From assembly GCF_002109325.1 (NCBI RefSeq), contig NZ_CP015348.1, positions 1,429,001 to 1,493,000 of the forward strand: a stretch of 64,000 bases of DNA. The letters are read 5' to 3'. Positions 29,054-38,945 of this stretch are shown in pieces. This stretch comes from Sporosarcina ureae (GTDB taxonomy: Bacteria; Bacillota; Bacilli; Bacillales_A; Planococcaceae). The notes below the pieces were generated by a model. That model saw only the letters and a list, made by a program, of their open reading frames with translations. It had not been told where the DNA came from and made no database searches. Every line of letters starts with the position of its first letter. Position 1 is the stretch's first letter. The position numbers and the translations under genes are program-made.

Positions 29054-29953
29054 TTATAAGATCTTAGTTCCCTCTCGTCTACCTACCACTAACATAGCTG
29101 AATATAGTACAAGAGCTATTCCCATAACCTGCAATGGTCGCAACTGATCTCCAAGAAACAGTACACCAATGAGAACTGCGACAATGGGTTCTATCGTTGC
29201 CAGAATGGACGCCTTTCCTGCTTCCAAATACTTCAGTCCTGATGTATACAACACATACGCTGCCACAGTAGAAACCAATGCAAGTAATAAGGACGAAATC
29301 CATACATCAACATGCTGAAATTTATCGAACTTGCTCCACACATCACTCGTCAAAGACATGAATAGTCCCATATAAAAAAATGTGTAGGTAGTAATCGTCA
29401 GTGCGGAATATCGTTTTGTCACTGGCTTCGTTAGTACACTATATAAAGCGTAGCAAAAGCCGGATAGAATCCCCATGAATAGCGTCTTGCCAGGGATACT
29501 TGCCGACCGATACGGTAAAAGTCCAACTACGAATGCACAGCCGATCATTGCGAATACTAGCGACAATCCCTTTTGTAAAGTCAGCAACTCCTTGAAGAAA
29601 ACCCTTGATAAGATCATGACAAATAACGGTCCTGTATATAGTAATGTTACAGCTACCGATAAACTCGAACGAGAAAACACCTCAAAGTAAAAGTAATTAA
29701 ATAAAGCAAGACTAAAAATCCCTGCGCTCGCGAAAAAAACATGGTCTTTTAACCGGGTGTGTAACTGGTTACGAAAAAACATCACCATGATGATAAACAA
29801 AAAGATGAAACTAAAAATCCCGCGAATTGCTACAACATCCCACGCAGTGAAACCTTGATCATAAAGCGGTGCTATGAATAGACCGATTAATCCCCAGCAG
29901 ACCGCCCCTGAAATAGTCAATAAATAGATTTTCATACTCGCCTGTGCTTCCAT
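29054..29953 (-). CDS. EamA (DMT superfamily) permease, copy 2
   Basis: 299-residue, ten-helix permease. It is the same as the copy at 11723-12622 apart from one residue (Arg for Gly in LPYRSASIP) and a few silent base changes. An arginine in a loop near a helix end could be neutral. Substrate unknown. Start ATG 29953 chosen as for copy 1. Confidence 0.85.
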   Translation of the reverse strand: MEAQASMKIYLLTISGAVCWGLIGLFIAPLYDQGFTAWDVVAIRGIFSFIFLFIIMVMFFRNQLHTRLKDHVFFASAGIFSLALFNYFYFEVFSRSSLSVAVTLLYTGPLFVMILSRVFFKELLTLQKGLSLVFAMIGCAFVVGLLPYRSASIPGKTLFMGILSGFCYALYSVLTKPVTKRYSALTITTYTFFYMGLFMSLTSDVWSKFDKFQHVDVWISSLLLALVSTVAAYVLYTSGLKYLEAGKASILATIEPIVAVLIGVLFLGDQLRPLQVMGIALVLYSAMLVVGRREGTKIL

Positions 29954-30209
29954 TTTTCTTTCATCCCCGTTCTTTTCCCAAAAGATGCCCCATTTATGTA
30001 TAGTAGTTTGCATACCGCATTATTAAAAAGAGTCGATAACTTCAAAACTAATTGCTTCATGACTTTCTTTTCTCATTTGTATTAATTTATGTCGGGATTG
30101 ATCTGACAAACACCGGATGCTACTTATTCAAATACTTAAGTACTTCGCACGCATTTTATTGTATGATTATTTAATACATACAATAATGTCTACTATGAGG
30201 AGGTTTCGC

Positions 30210-30947
30210 ATGGATGTTGTCCCAGTAACGTATTCCGATGAACTTCAAGATATAGTGAAAAATTCTCATCAATTGAACGACTGCTTTTCGGAAAAAGAAG
30301 TAGTGGATTACATCAGCAAGTTAGCTAAAGTTGAAGTAATGGATATGTATATCCATCATTATAAGGATCATATAACCAGTCGGGTCATTTATGAAGCAAT
30401 TACACAAGCATTCCATATTCAATTAACTCTTGCTCCCGTTCTAACACTTGCAAAGCTGCGTTCTTTTGAAGCTCATACCCTAAAGGTTTATGAAAACTGC
30501 TCCGGACCCTCTTCGCAAGCTCTATTGGACTTATATTTAGACCATCATAATTATCGCGTGACAGGTAAAGAAGTCCGAACAATGATTAACCACTATTTTG
30601 GTATGAATTTAGTTGGAATTGATAAATTGGGGAAAACCAGAATTTCTTTGTATTCAAAAGGTCAGTGGCTCGTGAAAGATAATAAAGACTTATTTGTCAT
30701 TCATACTGGCACAAATGATATAGACGTGAAAATCTACTGTACAGACTACTTTACGGAGCGTACTGGATTAAAAAGCATACCCACTCAACTACAGCAATCT
30801 TTAGCAGGCATGGGATACAGTTATAATCCAAGAGTCGATGCGTATTACTTTTCAAATCCTTCAGGCACTACCGTTTCCAATGACTTTAAAGGAGATACAA
30901 TAGATGCGATTGTAAAAGTTACACATGCATTGTACCCAACTATCTGA
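30210..30947 (+). CDS. Conserved protein of unknown function, copy 2
   Basis: 245 residues, two conservative substitutions from the copy at 12879-13616 (Ile for Leu in TGTNDIDVK, Asp for Glu in VSNDFKGD). The ribosome site AGGAGG is identical. No family recognised. It is convergent with the ThDP gene and shares its terminator. Confidence 0.65.
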   Translation: MDVVPVTYSDELQDIVKNSHQLNDCFSEKEVVDYISKLAKVEVMDMYIHHYKDHITSRVIYEAITQAFHIQLTLAPVLTLAKLRSFEAHTLKVYENCSGPSSQALLDLYLDHHNYRVTGKEVRTMINHYFGMNLVGIDKLGKTRISLYSKGQWLVKDNKDLFVIHTGTNDIDVKIYCTDYFTERTGLKSIPTQLQQSLAGMGYSYNPRVDAYYFSNPSGTTVSNDFKGDTIDAIVKVTHALYPTI

Positions 30948-30961
30948 TGAATACAAATAAC

Positions 30962-31002
30962 CCGAAGTAGATGCTCAGGTAGCGTCTACCTCGGATTTTT
31001 TA
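30962..31002. terminator. Terminator between unknown gene and ThDP gene, copy 2
   Basis: Same hairpin as at 13631-13671. The near-identical part of the duplication ends a few bases beyond it. Confidence 0.8.
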
Positions 31003-32637
31003 CTTTCCAAAGGAGGAGAGAAACTTCACACGGTCTCCCATTGGAGGTATTGTATTATCGATCAAGGAAATTTCAAGAACTGAAGGTCCTTTAACGCTCA
31101 TAAGTTCGTCTAGCATTTCTTGTGTCAGATCTTCCATCGCTTCAATCCGTTTGCTCGGTATGTTCATAGCCGCGGACATTGCTGCTATGTTTACGGGCTG
31201 TTGTTCAAACGATGGATGCGAACGTTTATATTGCAACGAATGACCATGGTAGACCATTCCGAGGCGCGCATTATTCATCACTACAAATAAAATCGGTAGC
31301 TTATGTTCTTTCGCGGTTAGAATTTCCATTCCGTGCATAAAGAAACAACCGTCTCCCGTAACACAAATCACCGGACGTTCGGGTTCAGCAAGCTTAGAAC
31401 CGATTGCGGAACCTATGCCACTGCCCATCGCACCGAAGTGTACATTTATATCAAATGTATCAGACTCCATCACAAGCATGTCATGGATGATGTACGCCAT
31501 GAATTCACCGATATCAACGGTGTATCTTGTATGGCGAGGTGCGTAATTTTGTAGACGCAGCAATACGTTTTTCGTATTGTATTCGTCTTTACTTGTTACG
31601 TTTTTTTCCTCTTTAACAAATGTCGGAGAATGAGTTCGCGAATCTTCTATTCTTAATTCAGCCAGTAACGCAGCCAAACTTAGATCTATGTCGCCTAAAA
31701 CAGGGATATCCACTTCATATTTACGATTAAATACCGAGGAATCATGATCCAGTTGAATAGTATATCGATTTTTAGTGAGATTGACATTCCAGTTATTCGT
31801 AGCCGTCTCGCCTAAACTGGATCCTATAACGAGCAAAGCCTCTCCACTTTCTCCATTAATCAAGCTAGAAGCGACGTCATTTCCTGCAAATCCGAATACG
31901 CCAGCGAGGAGAGGATGATCATCTGGGATGTAGCCTTTTGCTTGTGGCGTTGTAATGATTGACCAACCAAGAATATCTGCTAATTCGAGCAATTGTTCGA
32001 CGGATTTTCTGATGCCTTGCCCAACAAAAATATATCCATCTTGTTTAGAGACAAGTTCTTTTGCAACAGATTTTATCGTATGCTGATCGGAAACAATAGG
32101 TGCTCTTTTTGGCCAAGCCGGAAATTTCGGGGTATCAATTTGATTGATTTGGATATCGATTGGCATAGCAATATGTACAGGCCCCGGAACACCTGAAATC
32201 GCTATTTCACAAGCCTTAGCCACTTCGGCTAGTAAATCCTTTGAATCTATTACAGTCACACTATATTTCGTCACAGATGTGAAGAGCGGTTCTGCATCCA
32301 ATTCCTGAGAAGCATTTAAACCGACAGTGTCGACAGGAACTGCACCCGTTAAAAATAAGACAGGGACATGTTCACGCATAGCATTTGCGGCACCCGTAAG
32401 AAGATTGGTACCACCAGGCCCACTGCATCCAATACATACCCCCATAGTAGATGTGTATTTCGCATAAGCGACTGCCATATAAGATGCTGCGCCTTCATGC
32501 TTCGTCACAATCGGCGACAGTTCAGGTATCTCATACAACTCATCGAAAAACGCATTGACAGAACCTGCTGGAATACCGAAAACATGTTGTATTCCGCCAG
32601 CCACTAAATAATCTAGTACTGCTCGAACAGCTTTCAT
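31000..32637 (-). CDS. Thiamine diphosphate-dependent enzyme, acetolactate synthase-like, copy 2
   Basis: 545 residues, same length as the copy at 13669 and roughly 85-90% identical by eye. Glu48, the GDG...NN cofactor motif and the segment MNNARLGMVYHGHSLQYKRS are all kept. Differences cluster in the linker after the central domain (about residues 330-355) and in residues 165-185. This pattern suggests both copies are under selection to work. Its start overlaps the upstream GGDEF-EAL gene by 4 bp, as in copy 1. Confidence 0.85.
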   Translation of the reverse strand: MKAVRAVLDYLVAGGIQHVFGIPAGSVNAFFDELYEIPELSPIVTKHEGAASYMAVAYAKYTSTMGVCIGCSGPGGTNLLTGAANAMREHVPVLFLTGAVPVDTVGLNASQELDAEPLFTSVTKYSVTVIDSKDLLAEVAKACEIAISGVPGPVHIAMPIDIQINQIDTPKFPAWPKRAPIVSDQHTIKSVAKELVSKQDGYIFVGQGIRKSVEQLLELADILGWSIITTPQAKGYIPDDHPLLAGVFGFAGNDVASSLINGESGEALLVIGSSLGETATNNWNVNLTKNRYTIQLDHDSSVFNRKYEVDIPVLGDIDLSLAALLAELRIEDSRTHSPTFVKEEKNVTSKDEYNTKNVLLRLQNYAPRHTRYTVDIGEFMAYIIHDMLVMESDTFDINVHFGAMGSGIGSAIGSKLAEPERPVICVTGDGCFFMHGMEILTAKEHKLPILFVVMNNARLGMVYHGHSLQYKRSHPSFEQQPVNIAAMSAAMNIPSKRIEAMEDLTQEMLDELMSVKGPSVLEISLIDNTIPPMGDRVKFLSSFGK

Positions 32638-35390
32638 AAATACTCTCCTTTAGTAGCCAGATATGTGCTTTCAAACTCATTCACTTTCAGCGGCACATTA
32701 AAGTAATAACCTTGCATGATATAACATTCTCTTGAAGCTAAAAATTCAGCTTGTTCCAATGTCTCGACACCTTCAGCAACTAGATCCAGTCCTAGATTTT
32801 TTGCAAGCGTGATAATTGTATTCACGATGGCAAAATTGTCGTCATTGCTTTTCAAATCCCTTATAAACGACTTATCTATTTTCAAAGCATTAATCGGTAA
32901 ATTCTTTAAATAACCTAAAGAGGAATAGCCTGTACCAAAATCATCAATAGACATCTTGATGCCTATTTCCTGTAACTCTTTCATAGTCTGTATAGTCATT
33001 TCTGTATTTTTAATGATTTGGTTCTCTGTAATTTCGAGACATAAAAGTTCCGGCGATACGCCTACTTCATCTAAAATACTTTTTACTGTTTGGAATAAAT
33101 TATTTTCCTCAAACTGGCGGGCGGATAAATTTACGGATACTACAATTGGTGGATATCCTTTATCTTGCCATTTCTTGATTTGGTTACATGCACTTCTAAT
33201 AACCCATTCTCCTATAGGAACGATCAGTCCTGTCACTTCCGCCAGCGCGATAAACTTATCCGGGGAGATTAAACCTTCTGTCATATGATTCCATCTCAAT
33301 AATGCTTCAGCTCCAATTATAGTACGTGTGCTGTAATCAATTTGAGGTTGAAAATAGATTTCCAGTTCTCCACGATCAAGCGCTTTATATAAAGCATTTT
33401 CAAACTTCACATTTTCAAACGTTTTAATATCCATCGCCACTTTATAAAAATGATAACTATTGCCGGATACTGTTTTAGACTGATACATTGCGATATCGGC
33501 ATTTTTTATTAATAACTCCGATGTCTGCCCGTCTTTCGGAAATAAGCTGATCCCTATACTGCTGTGGATATGCATTTCATGTCCTTTAAGATTGAAAGGC
33601 TTATTGAATTGATCAACAATCTTTTCGACCACTTCTTCCACTTCTGCCTCTGATTCAATAATGGGCAAATAGATAATAAATTCATCTCCACCTTGACGAG
33701 AAGCGGTAGCCCCTTCAGGTAAGCATGCACTAATACGTCGTGCTGCATGTGACAATAAAATATCTCCGTAGCTATGACCTAATAAGTCATTTACTGATTT
33801 AAAACGATCCAAATCCATAAATAGTACCGCTGCTTTTTCTCCATGCATTTGTGAATATCTCAAACCCTGATCCATTCGATCTTTTAACAGCACCCGATTA
33901 GGCAAATTGGTCAAGCTATCATAATACGCATGATATCTAATTTCTTTCTCCATCTTCTTCCTTTCGGAGATATCTTTAAACGTGACGACATCACCAACGA
34001 CCCTATTTCCTTCTTTAATGGAAGATCTAACGTATTCTACAGGGAAACTGGATTGATCTTGTCTAAAAAATGTGACATCCTCATTATTTGTAAAGTTTTC
34101 ATTGTAGATAATACTGACAGGTTTACCTATTAGTTCATTCTTGCCCTTGTAACCAAGCATAATCGCGGCAGCAGGATTACAAAACGTAATGACTCCATCT
34201 AAATCTAATCCGAATATTCCTTCGCCTGCCGAGTGTAGAATCAGTTCTTTCTCTCGACTGAGCCTTTGTAATTCTTTCATCGTTGTTTCAAGTTTAGTAT
34301 TCTTTTCTGTAATCTCTGCAGTTCGCTGTTCTATGACCAGTTCCTGTTTTTCCATATTCAATAAGTTCAATAAAGTGGAAGCAGTTGTATCAACTATGGA
34401 TTGCGTCAGTTGCTGACTCGCCAGAGAGTAATTCGGATTTTTTTGTTGGAGGTCTGCAATTACTATTAACCCCAACACTTTCCCCATTGAAACAATTGGC
34501 AGAACAAACATCGATTGAATACCAAAGTATCGGCATACCGTGTGATTTACCCGATCATCTGCAAAAACATCAGGAATGAGTTCCGCTTTTCTAGAAGCAA
34601 TCACTTCTTGGAATACTTTATCATTTTCCTCGTCAAACTCGATCTCGTCATGAGATTTAACCCACTCTTCTGGAGACCAATTGCTATTCCGATTAATCGT
34701 TGCAGGTTTAATCTTTTTATGCACTAACGGATCGATCAAGTGCACGCCAATGTTATTGTTTCCAAGGACTTTTTCGATATACAGAAAACTTGTATCCAAG
34801 GCTTCTTGCATCGTAGAACAAAGGGACAATTCCCTTGTTATATCCAACAGCAACTGCTTTTCCTGAATCAGTTCTTCTTTGTTCATCAGCAACTTGGCAT
34901 TTTGAATAGCAACAGCGGCCATATTGACATAGGACTGAACGGTTTGAATCTCCAGCTCCGTTAAATTCATCGGTATTCCATAGTCGAACAAGAAAACTAG
35001 TCCAAATAGTTCCGTCTCGCCGGTAATAGGTAAAACTAGAAGGGACTTTATCTTAAAACCTTGGACGGCCCTTGGATCAGGTCGATGATCTTTAGATGTA
35101 TCGGATATATATATTGCTCTTTTAGTTTCAATTACTTCTTTCGCCAGTAAATCGAAGTCTGTATCAATTACATGCATATCAAGTGTCATGCCGTTGATTA
35201 CTTCAGGTTTTCCTACGAACCCCCTGAATGACCCATCTGGTTGTGGCAAATAAATTCCGACCGAGTCACATTGGACAATCTCTTCTGATATTGCGGTGAC
35301 GACGTGATTCAGTACTTCTCTTAACTCTAGCTTTGTATTTATTAACTTTGTTATATTCGCAAGACGAAGATATCTCATTTGATCTTTCAC
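32634..35390 (-). CDS. GAF-GAF-PAS-GGDEF-EAL cyclic-di-GMP signalling protein, copy 2
   Basis: 918 residues, same domain order and exact length as the protein at 15303. GGDEF is intact, again without an RxxD inhibitory site. The EAL signature is canonical here (EALLRW), whereas copy 1 has EVL. Substitutions are spread over the GAF and PAS sensor parts as well as the catalytic domains, so the two proteins may sense different signals. A few changed residues near the C-terminus (RDLKSNDDNF against QELESNDDNS) do not touch catalytic motifs. It is the first gene of the two-gene operon with the ThDP enzyme. Confidence 0.92.
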   Translation of the reverse strand: MKDQMRYLRLANITKLINTKLELREVLNHVVTAISEEIVQCDSVGIYLPQPDGSFRGFVGKPEVINGMTLDMHVIDTDFDLLAKEVIETKRAIYISDTSKDHRPDPRAVQGFKIKSLLVLPITGETELFGLVFLFDYGIPMNLTELEIQTVQSYVNMAAVAIQNAKLLMNKEELIQEKQLLLDITRELSLCSTMQEALDTSFLYIEKVLGNNNIGVHLIDPLVHKKIKPATINRNSNWSPEEWVKSHDEIEFDEENDKVFQEVIASRKAELIPDVFADDRVNHTVCRYFGIQSMFVLPIVSMGKVLGLIVIADLQQKNPNYSLASQQLTQSIVDTTASTLLNLLNMEKQELVIEQRTAEITEKNTKLETTMKELQRLSREKELILHSAGEGIFGLDLDGVITFCNPAAAIMLGYKGKNELIGKPVSIIYNENFTNNEDVTFFRQDQSSFPVEYVRSSIKEGNRVVGDVVTFKDISERKKMEKEIRYHAYYDSLTNLPNRVLLKDRMDQGLRYSQMHGEKAAVLFMDLDRFKSVNDLLGHSYGDILLSHAARRISACLPEGATASRQGGDEFIIYLPIIESEAEVEEVVEKIVDQFNKPFNLKGHEMHIHSSIGISLFPKDGQTSELLIKNADIAMYQSKTVSGNSYHFYKVAMDIKTFENVKFENALYKALDRGELEIYFQPQIDYSTRTIIGAEALLRWNHMTEGLISPDKFIALAEVTGLIVPIGEWVIRSACNQIKKWQDKGYPPIVVSVNLSARQFEENNLFQTVKSILDEVGVSPELLCLEITENQIIKNTEMTIQTMKELQEIGIKMSIDDFGTGYSSLGYLKNLPINALKIDKSFIRDLKSNDDNFAIVNTIITLAKNLGLDLVAEGVETLEQAEFLASRECYIMQGYYFNVPLKVNEFESTYLATKGEYL

Positions 35391-35600
35391 TATTCATCCC
35401 CCCTTTTTTCTGCGCAAATATATTGTCTACTCATAGAGTAGTAGATACTCTATTGCATATCGAGAAATAAGATCTTATTTAAGTTATTCGACAAATTATT
35501 TAAAATAGCCTTTTAATAGATGTAAAAGCTACTTTAAATATATAACGAACCAATGATTTTTGTATAAGCAAATAGTAGTGTTCCCTAAGGAATGACAAAA

Positions 35601-35636
35601 TACTCCCCGGCAGTTGCATAGTTGCCGGGGAGTATA
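35601..35636 (-). terminator. Terminator of the LiaF-like gene
   Basis: GC-rich hairpin TACTCCCCGGCA / TGCCGGGGAGTA, 12 bp after the stop on the minus strand, followed by TTTTGT. Confidence 0.75.
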
Positions 35637-35647
35637 GATTTATATAT

Positions 35648-36364
35648 TTAGTTTCCAAGTAGGAATTTAACGCCGCCTACGCCTACATCAACTTCTACAT
35701 GAATCGTGGTATCGGATCGACCATACACTTCGTTCACATAAATACCTTTCCCCTTGGATATAAAGTCCTTCGCTTCTATACTACCAACCCCTTTGTCTAC
35801 AACTAATTCAACGCCGATGTCTTTCGGCAAATAAATAGTTGCACCTCCTACCCCAAGATCAAGTTCTACATCGAAGCTTTCCTGCCAATCATCATCCAAG
35901 TTAATAATTGTATCGCCAACTCCCGCATCGACCGATAAGTGGCTTAGCCGAATTCCTGCTAGATCCAGTTCTGAATCTGATACACCCATTTCGACATCTA
36001 GACGCACAGGTATTTCATTAGTCAGCTGAAGTTTCCAATTATTACGTTGCTTTCGCAAAATTGATAAACCTGTTCCCTTCTGTTGAATCTTTACGTAGCC
36101 GATGTCTTTTTTATTCTTGTAGGTAACGGATGGATACCATTTTTTTATATTGGTATCGATGTTACCGTCCACCCATTCCTTCGCGCCACCTTCAATTAAG
36201 AAACTACCCGCACCGAAATCAATATCTACGTCTAGTGACTTGGCATCATCTTTTTTTATGGATAATGCGCCTGACACTTTTTCTTTCGTGAGCCGATCAT
36301 ACGTCCAGATGCCTGCCGCTCCCAACAATACAGCACCTAATACTATTATCAGTATTTTCTGCAT
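35648..36364 (-). CDS. Membrane-anchored LiaF-like / DUF4097-type repeat protein
   Basis: 238 residues: one N-terminal membrane helix (ILIIVLGAVLLGAAGIW), then a right-handed beta domain built from repeated short strands of the form V-D-x-G-V-G-x (VDIDFGAGSF, VDAGVGDTIINL, LDLGVGGATIYLP, VDVGVGGVKFLLG). This toast-rack pattern is seen in the C-terminal part of LiaF, a regulator of envelope-stress sensing, and in DUF4097 adhesin-like proteins. Function here is unknown. A decayed piece of a second copy lies at 18289-18408. Confidence 0.72.
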   Translation of the reverse strand: MQKILIIVLGAVLLGAAGIWTYDRLTKEKVSGALSIKKDDAKSLDVDIDFGAGSFLIEGGAKEWVDGNIDTNIKKWYPSVTYKNKKDIGYVKIQQKGTGLSILRKQRNNWKLQLTNEIPVRLDVEMGVSDSELDLAGIRLSHLSVDAGVGDTIINLDDDWQESFDVELDLGVGGATIYLPKDIGVELVVDKGVGSIEAKDFISKGKGIYVNEVYGRSDTTIHVEVDVGVGGVKFLLGN

Positions 36365-36493
36365 AGTAACACTCCTTTATTCTATCTTAAGCGAAATGCA
36401 CAAAAATTGATTCATCCAAATGATTGAATTGTATATCCGTCTTAGGTCTGAGTGATGTATCTAAGCAGCTGGACGTATTACGAGTTCTATAAT

Positions 36494-36521
36494 TTGAATT
36501 CTACATAGTCTATGGTATTAT
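36494..36521 (+). promoter_or_regulatory. glpD promoter
   Basis: TTGAAT (36494-36499), 16-bp spacer and TATTAT (36516-36521) with an extended -10 TGG. It is followed by a GlpP-type leader. Confidence 0.65.
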
Positions 36522-36524
36522 AGA

Positions 36525-36612
36525 AAACAAGTTAATAGTCCGGGTTTGAGTTACTGAGAAGACCTCAAGAAGTGATTGTGCAAATGCAATCACTTTCTTG
36601 AGGTCTTTTTTT
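36525..36612 (+). promoter_or_regulatory. GlpP-controlled antitermination leader of glpD
   Basis: The leader begins AAACAAGTTAATA and contains TTTGAGTT, both also found in the glpF leader. It then forms a hairpin (AAGACCTCAAGAA at 36559-36571 with its complement at 36595-36607) ending in a T-run. In B. subtilis, GlpP with glycerol-3-phosphate prevents termination in such a leader. Confidence 0.82.
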
Positions 36613-36647
36613 GTCCCTTGACCCACTATAAAAAGGAGACGATAGAA

Positions 36648-38291
36648 TTGACAAACTTTTCATCAATGAACCGAAATGAAATTATGAATACGTTGAGCAC
36701 TGAGAATTTTGATGTTTTAATTATAGGCGGTGGTATTACCGGTGCAGGAATCGCACTGGATGCAGCGTCACGCGGTATGAAAACTGCATTGATCGAGATG
36801 CAGGATTTCGCATCTGGGACATCAAGCCGTTCAACAAAACTAGTGCATGGCGGCTTGCGTTATTTGAAGCAATTTGAAATTAAAGAAGTTGCCGAGTTGG
36901 GGAAGGAGCGCGCCGTCGTCTATGAGAACGGTCCGCATGTCACTACACCAGAGTGGATGCTATTGCCGTTTCACAAAGGCGGCACATTTGGTCCTGCATC
37001 TACAGCACTTGGATTAAAAGTATATGACTTCCTAGCTGGGGTAAAGCGCAGTGAACGTAGAAAAATGCTCAATCTCAAAGAAACTATTAAACGAGCACCA
37101 CTTATAAAAAGAGAAGGACTTCAAGGAAGCGGCTACTATGTGGAATACCGCACGGATGATGCGCGATTGACCATTGAAGTGGCAAAATCCGCAGCAAAAA
37201 AAGGTGCCACCCTATTGAATTACGCGAAAGCGGAAGGTTTTATCTACAATGAGCAAAATCAGATCTCAGGCGTCCAAGTACGGGACATGATCAAAGACGA
37301 ACTGTTGACTATTCAAGCGACAAAAGTGATCAATGCTGCAGGTCCTTGGGTCGATGAAGTGAAAGAAATTGATGGTCACTCAAACGGAAAGAACTTGATC
37401 TTGTCCAAAGGAATTCACCTAGTATTCGACCAAAGTGTATTCCCCTTGCATCAAGCAATCTATTTTGACACGCCCGATAAACGTATGATCTTTGCTGTGC
37501 CACGTGACGGGAAAGCCTATGTCGGCACAACAGATACATTCTATGAAGGTGATCCAAAGGAAATGCAAATCACCGAAGAAGACCGTACGTATATTTTAAA
37601 TGCTATCCACTACATGTTCCCTGATGTAACTGTATCTGAAAAAGATGTCGAGTCCAGCTGGGCAGGCGTTCGTCCTTTAATTCACGAAGACGGGAAAAAA
37701 CCTTCCGAGATTTCACGTAAGGACGAAATCTGGGAATCCGAACGTGGTCTGATCACGATTGCTGGTGGTAAATTAACAGGGTATCGTAAAATGGCGGAAA
37801 CGGTCGTAAACAAGATTTCTAGTCTTCTGCAGCAAGAAAAGGGATTGCAATTCAAACAATCCAATACAAAAAACATGCCGATCTCGGGCGGTGATGTTGG
37901 TGGTTCAGCTCAATATCCTCGATTCTTCAACCAAGCGATCGGCCGTGGGATGTTGCTGGGATTCACAGAGCGTGAAAGCCGCCACTTAGCTGCACTTTAC
38001 GGGTCTAATGTCGATCAAGTCTTAACCATCCCTTATGATGCATCCGAATCAATGCCGCGCATTCTCTATGTGAAATTACGTTATGCGATCGAACAGGAGA
38101 TGACTGTAAAACCGACTGATTTCTTTATTCGTCGTACGGGTGACTTGTTCTTCAATATTAAAAATGTCCAAGATGCAAAACAAGACGTACTCGTCAAAAT
38201 GGGACAGATCTTGAACTGGACTGCCGATGAACAGAAACGCTATGCGTTAGAGTTGGAAGACGAGTTACAAAAAGCTACATCCGTTGTGTAA
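36648..38291 (+). CDS. glpD: Glycerol-3-phosphate dehydrogenase, FAD-dependent (first copy)
   Basis: Membrane-associated flavoenzyme oxidising glycerol-3-phosphate to dihydroxyacetone phosphate and passing electrons to quinone. The FAD-binding motif is VLIIGGGITGAGIALDAASRG near the N-terminus; TSSRSTKLVHGGLRYL and GGKLTGYRKMAE are family signatures. I chose TTG 36648: AAAGGAGA lies 8 bp before it, while the in-frame ATG 36576 sits inside the leader terminator hairpin. This gives 547 residues. GlpP is encoded next. A paralogue is at 58338-60005. Confidence 0.93.
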   Translation: MTNFSSMNRNEIMNTLSTENFDVLIIGGGITGAGIALDAASRGMKTALIEMQDFASGTSSRSTKLVHGGLRYLKQFEIKEVAELGKERAVVYENGPHVTTPEWMLLPFHKGGTFGPASTALGLKVYDFLAGVKRSERRKMLNLKETIKRAPLIKREGLQGSGYYVEYRTDDARLTIEVAKSAAKKGATLLNYAKAEGFIYNEQNQISGVQVRDMIKDELLTIQATKVINAAGPWVDEVKEIDGHSNGKNLILSKGIHLVFDQSVFPLHQAIYFDTPDKRMIFAVPRDGKAYVGTTDTFYEGDPKEMQITEEDRTYILNAIHYMFPDVTVSEKDVESSWAGVRPLIHEDGKKPSEISRKDEIWESERGLITIAGGKLTGYRKMAETVVNKISSLLQQEKGLQFKQSNTKNMPISGGDVGGSAQYPRFFNQAIGRGMLLGFTERESRHLAALYGSNVDQVLTIPYDASESMPRILYVKLRYAIEQEMTVKPTDFFIRRTGDLFFNIKNVQDAKQDVLVKMGQILNWTADEQKRYALELEDELQKATSVV

Positions 38292-38335
38292 ATACGATAG
38301 TATAAATGTATATCCATAGATGGAGGTTCCTTTAT

Positions 38336-38890
38336 ATGTCCTTTCATAACCAAAAAGTATTGCCAGCAGCACGTACACTAAAACAATTTGAAAAACTACT
38401 GGAGAGTCCGTTCGAGTATATCGTTTTACTTGAAGTGCATATAAGTAATTTAAAAACTGTTAAGCAAGAAGCGGAAAAACGTTGTAAGAAACTCATAATT
38501 CACGCGGACTTGATACAAGGTCTCAAAACAGATAATTATGCAGCTGATTTTTTATGTAATGATATTCGACCTGCAGGCATTATATCTACACGATCGAATA
38601 TGATCATGAAAGCAAAATCCAAAAACATTCTTGCGATCCAGCGTATGTTTTTACTCGATACTATTGCGTTGGAGAAAAGCTACTCTCTTATTGATCAAAC
38701 AGCTCCCGATTTCATCGAGATGCTTCCAGGTGTCATCCCTGAACTTATCGAAGAAGTCTATGAGCGCACAGGTATACCAATCATTAATGGTGGACTTATT
38801 CGTACGAAACAACATATTGAGGATGCACTCGCAGCAGGAGCCGTAGCGGTAACTACATCAGATAATCAATTATGGGAGTCCTTTACGTGA
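38336..38890 (+). CDS. glpP: Glycerol-3-phosphate-responsive antiterminator
   Basis: 184 residues, GlpP family, TIM-barrel-like RNA-binding antiterminator. It senses glycerol-3-phosphate and stops termination in the glpD and glpFK leaders. Recognisable segments: NQKVLPAARTLKQFEKLLES at the start, KKLIIHADLIQGL and IINGGLIRTKQHIEDALAAGA near the end. ATG 38336 has TGGAGG 9 bp upstream. It lies between its two likely target units, both of which have a terminator leader with a shared element. The gene itself has no separate leader and is probably co-transcribed from glpD. Confidence 0.93.
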   Translation: MSFHNQKVLPAARTLKQFEKLLESPFEYIVLLEVHISNLKTVKQEAEKRCKKLIIHADLIQGLKTDNYAADFLCNDIRPAGIISTRSNMIMKAKSKNILAIQRMFLLDTIALEKSYSLIDQTAPDFIEMLPGVIPELIEEVYERTGIPIINGGLIRTKQHIEDALAAGAVAVTTSDNQLWESFT

Positions 38891-38913
38891 TAAGAGAACT
38901 TTCTGTGTTTTTG

Positions 38914-38942
38914 TTGACAGATGATACCAACCACTCTATACT
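38914..38942 (+). promoter_or_regulatory. glpFK promoter
   Basis: Consensus TTGACA (38914-38919), 17-bp spacer, TATACT (38937-38942). Confidence 0.85.
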
Positions 38943-38945
38943 TGG

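Larger units (their letters stand above)
28568..35577. repeat. Large direct duplication, copy 2
   Basis: Second copy of 11237-18240. Its left edge abuts the IS30 right end. It carries the same five genes in the same order; its sixth gene, the LiaF-like gene at 35648, is intact here. Confidence 0.95.

Noticed and set aside
36576..36647. Longer glpD start at ATG 36576
   Set aside because: The ATG lies within the leader terminator stem and has no ribosome site; TTG 36648 does.
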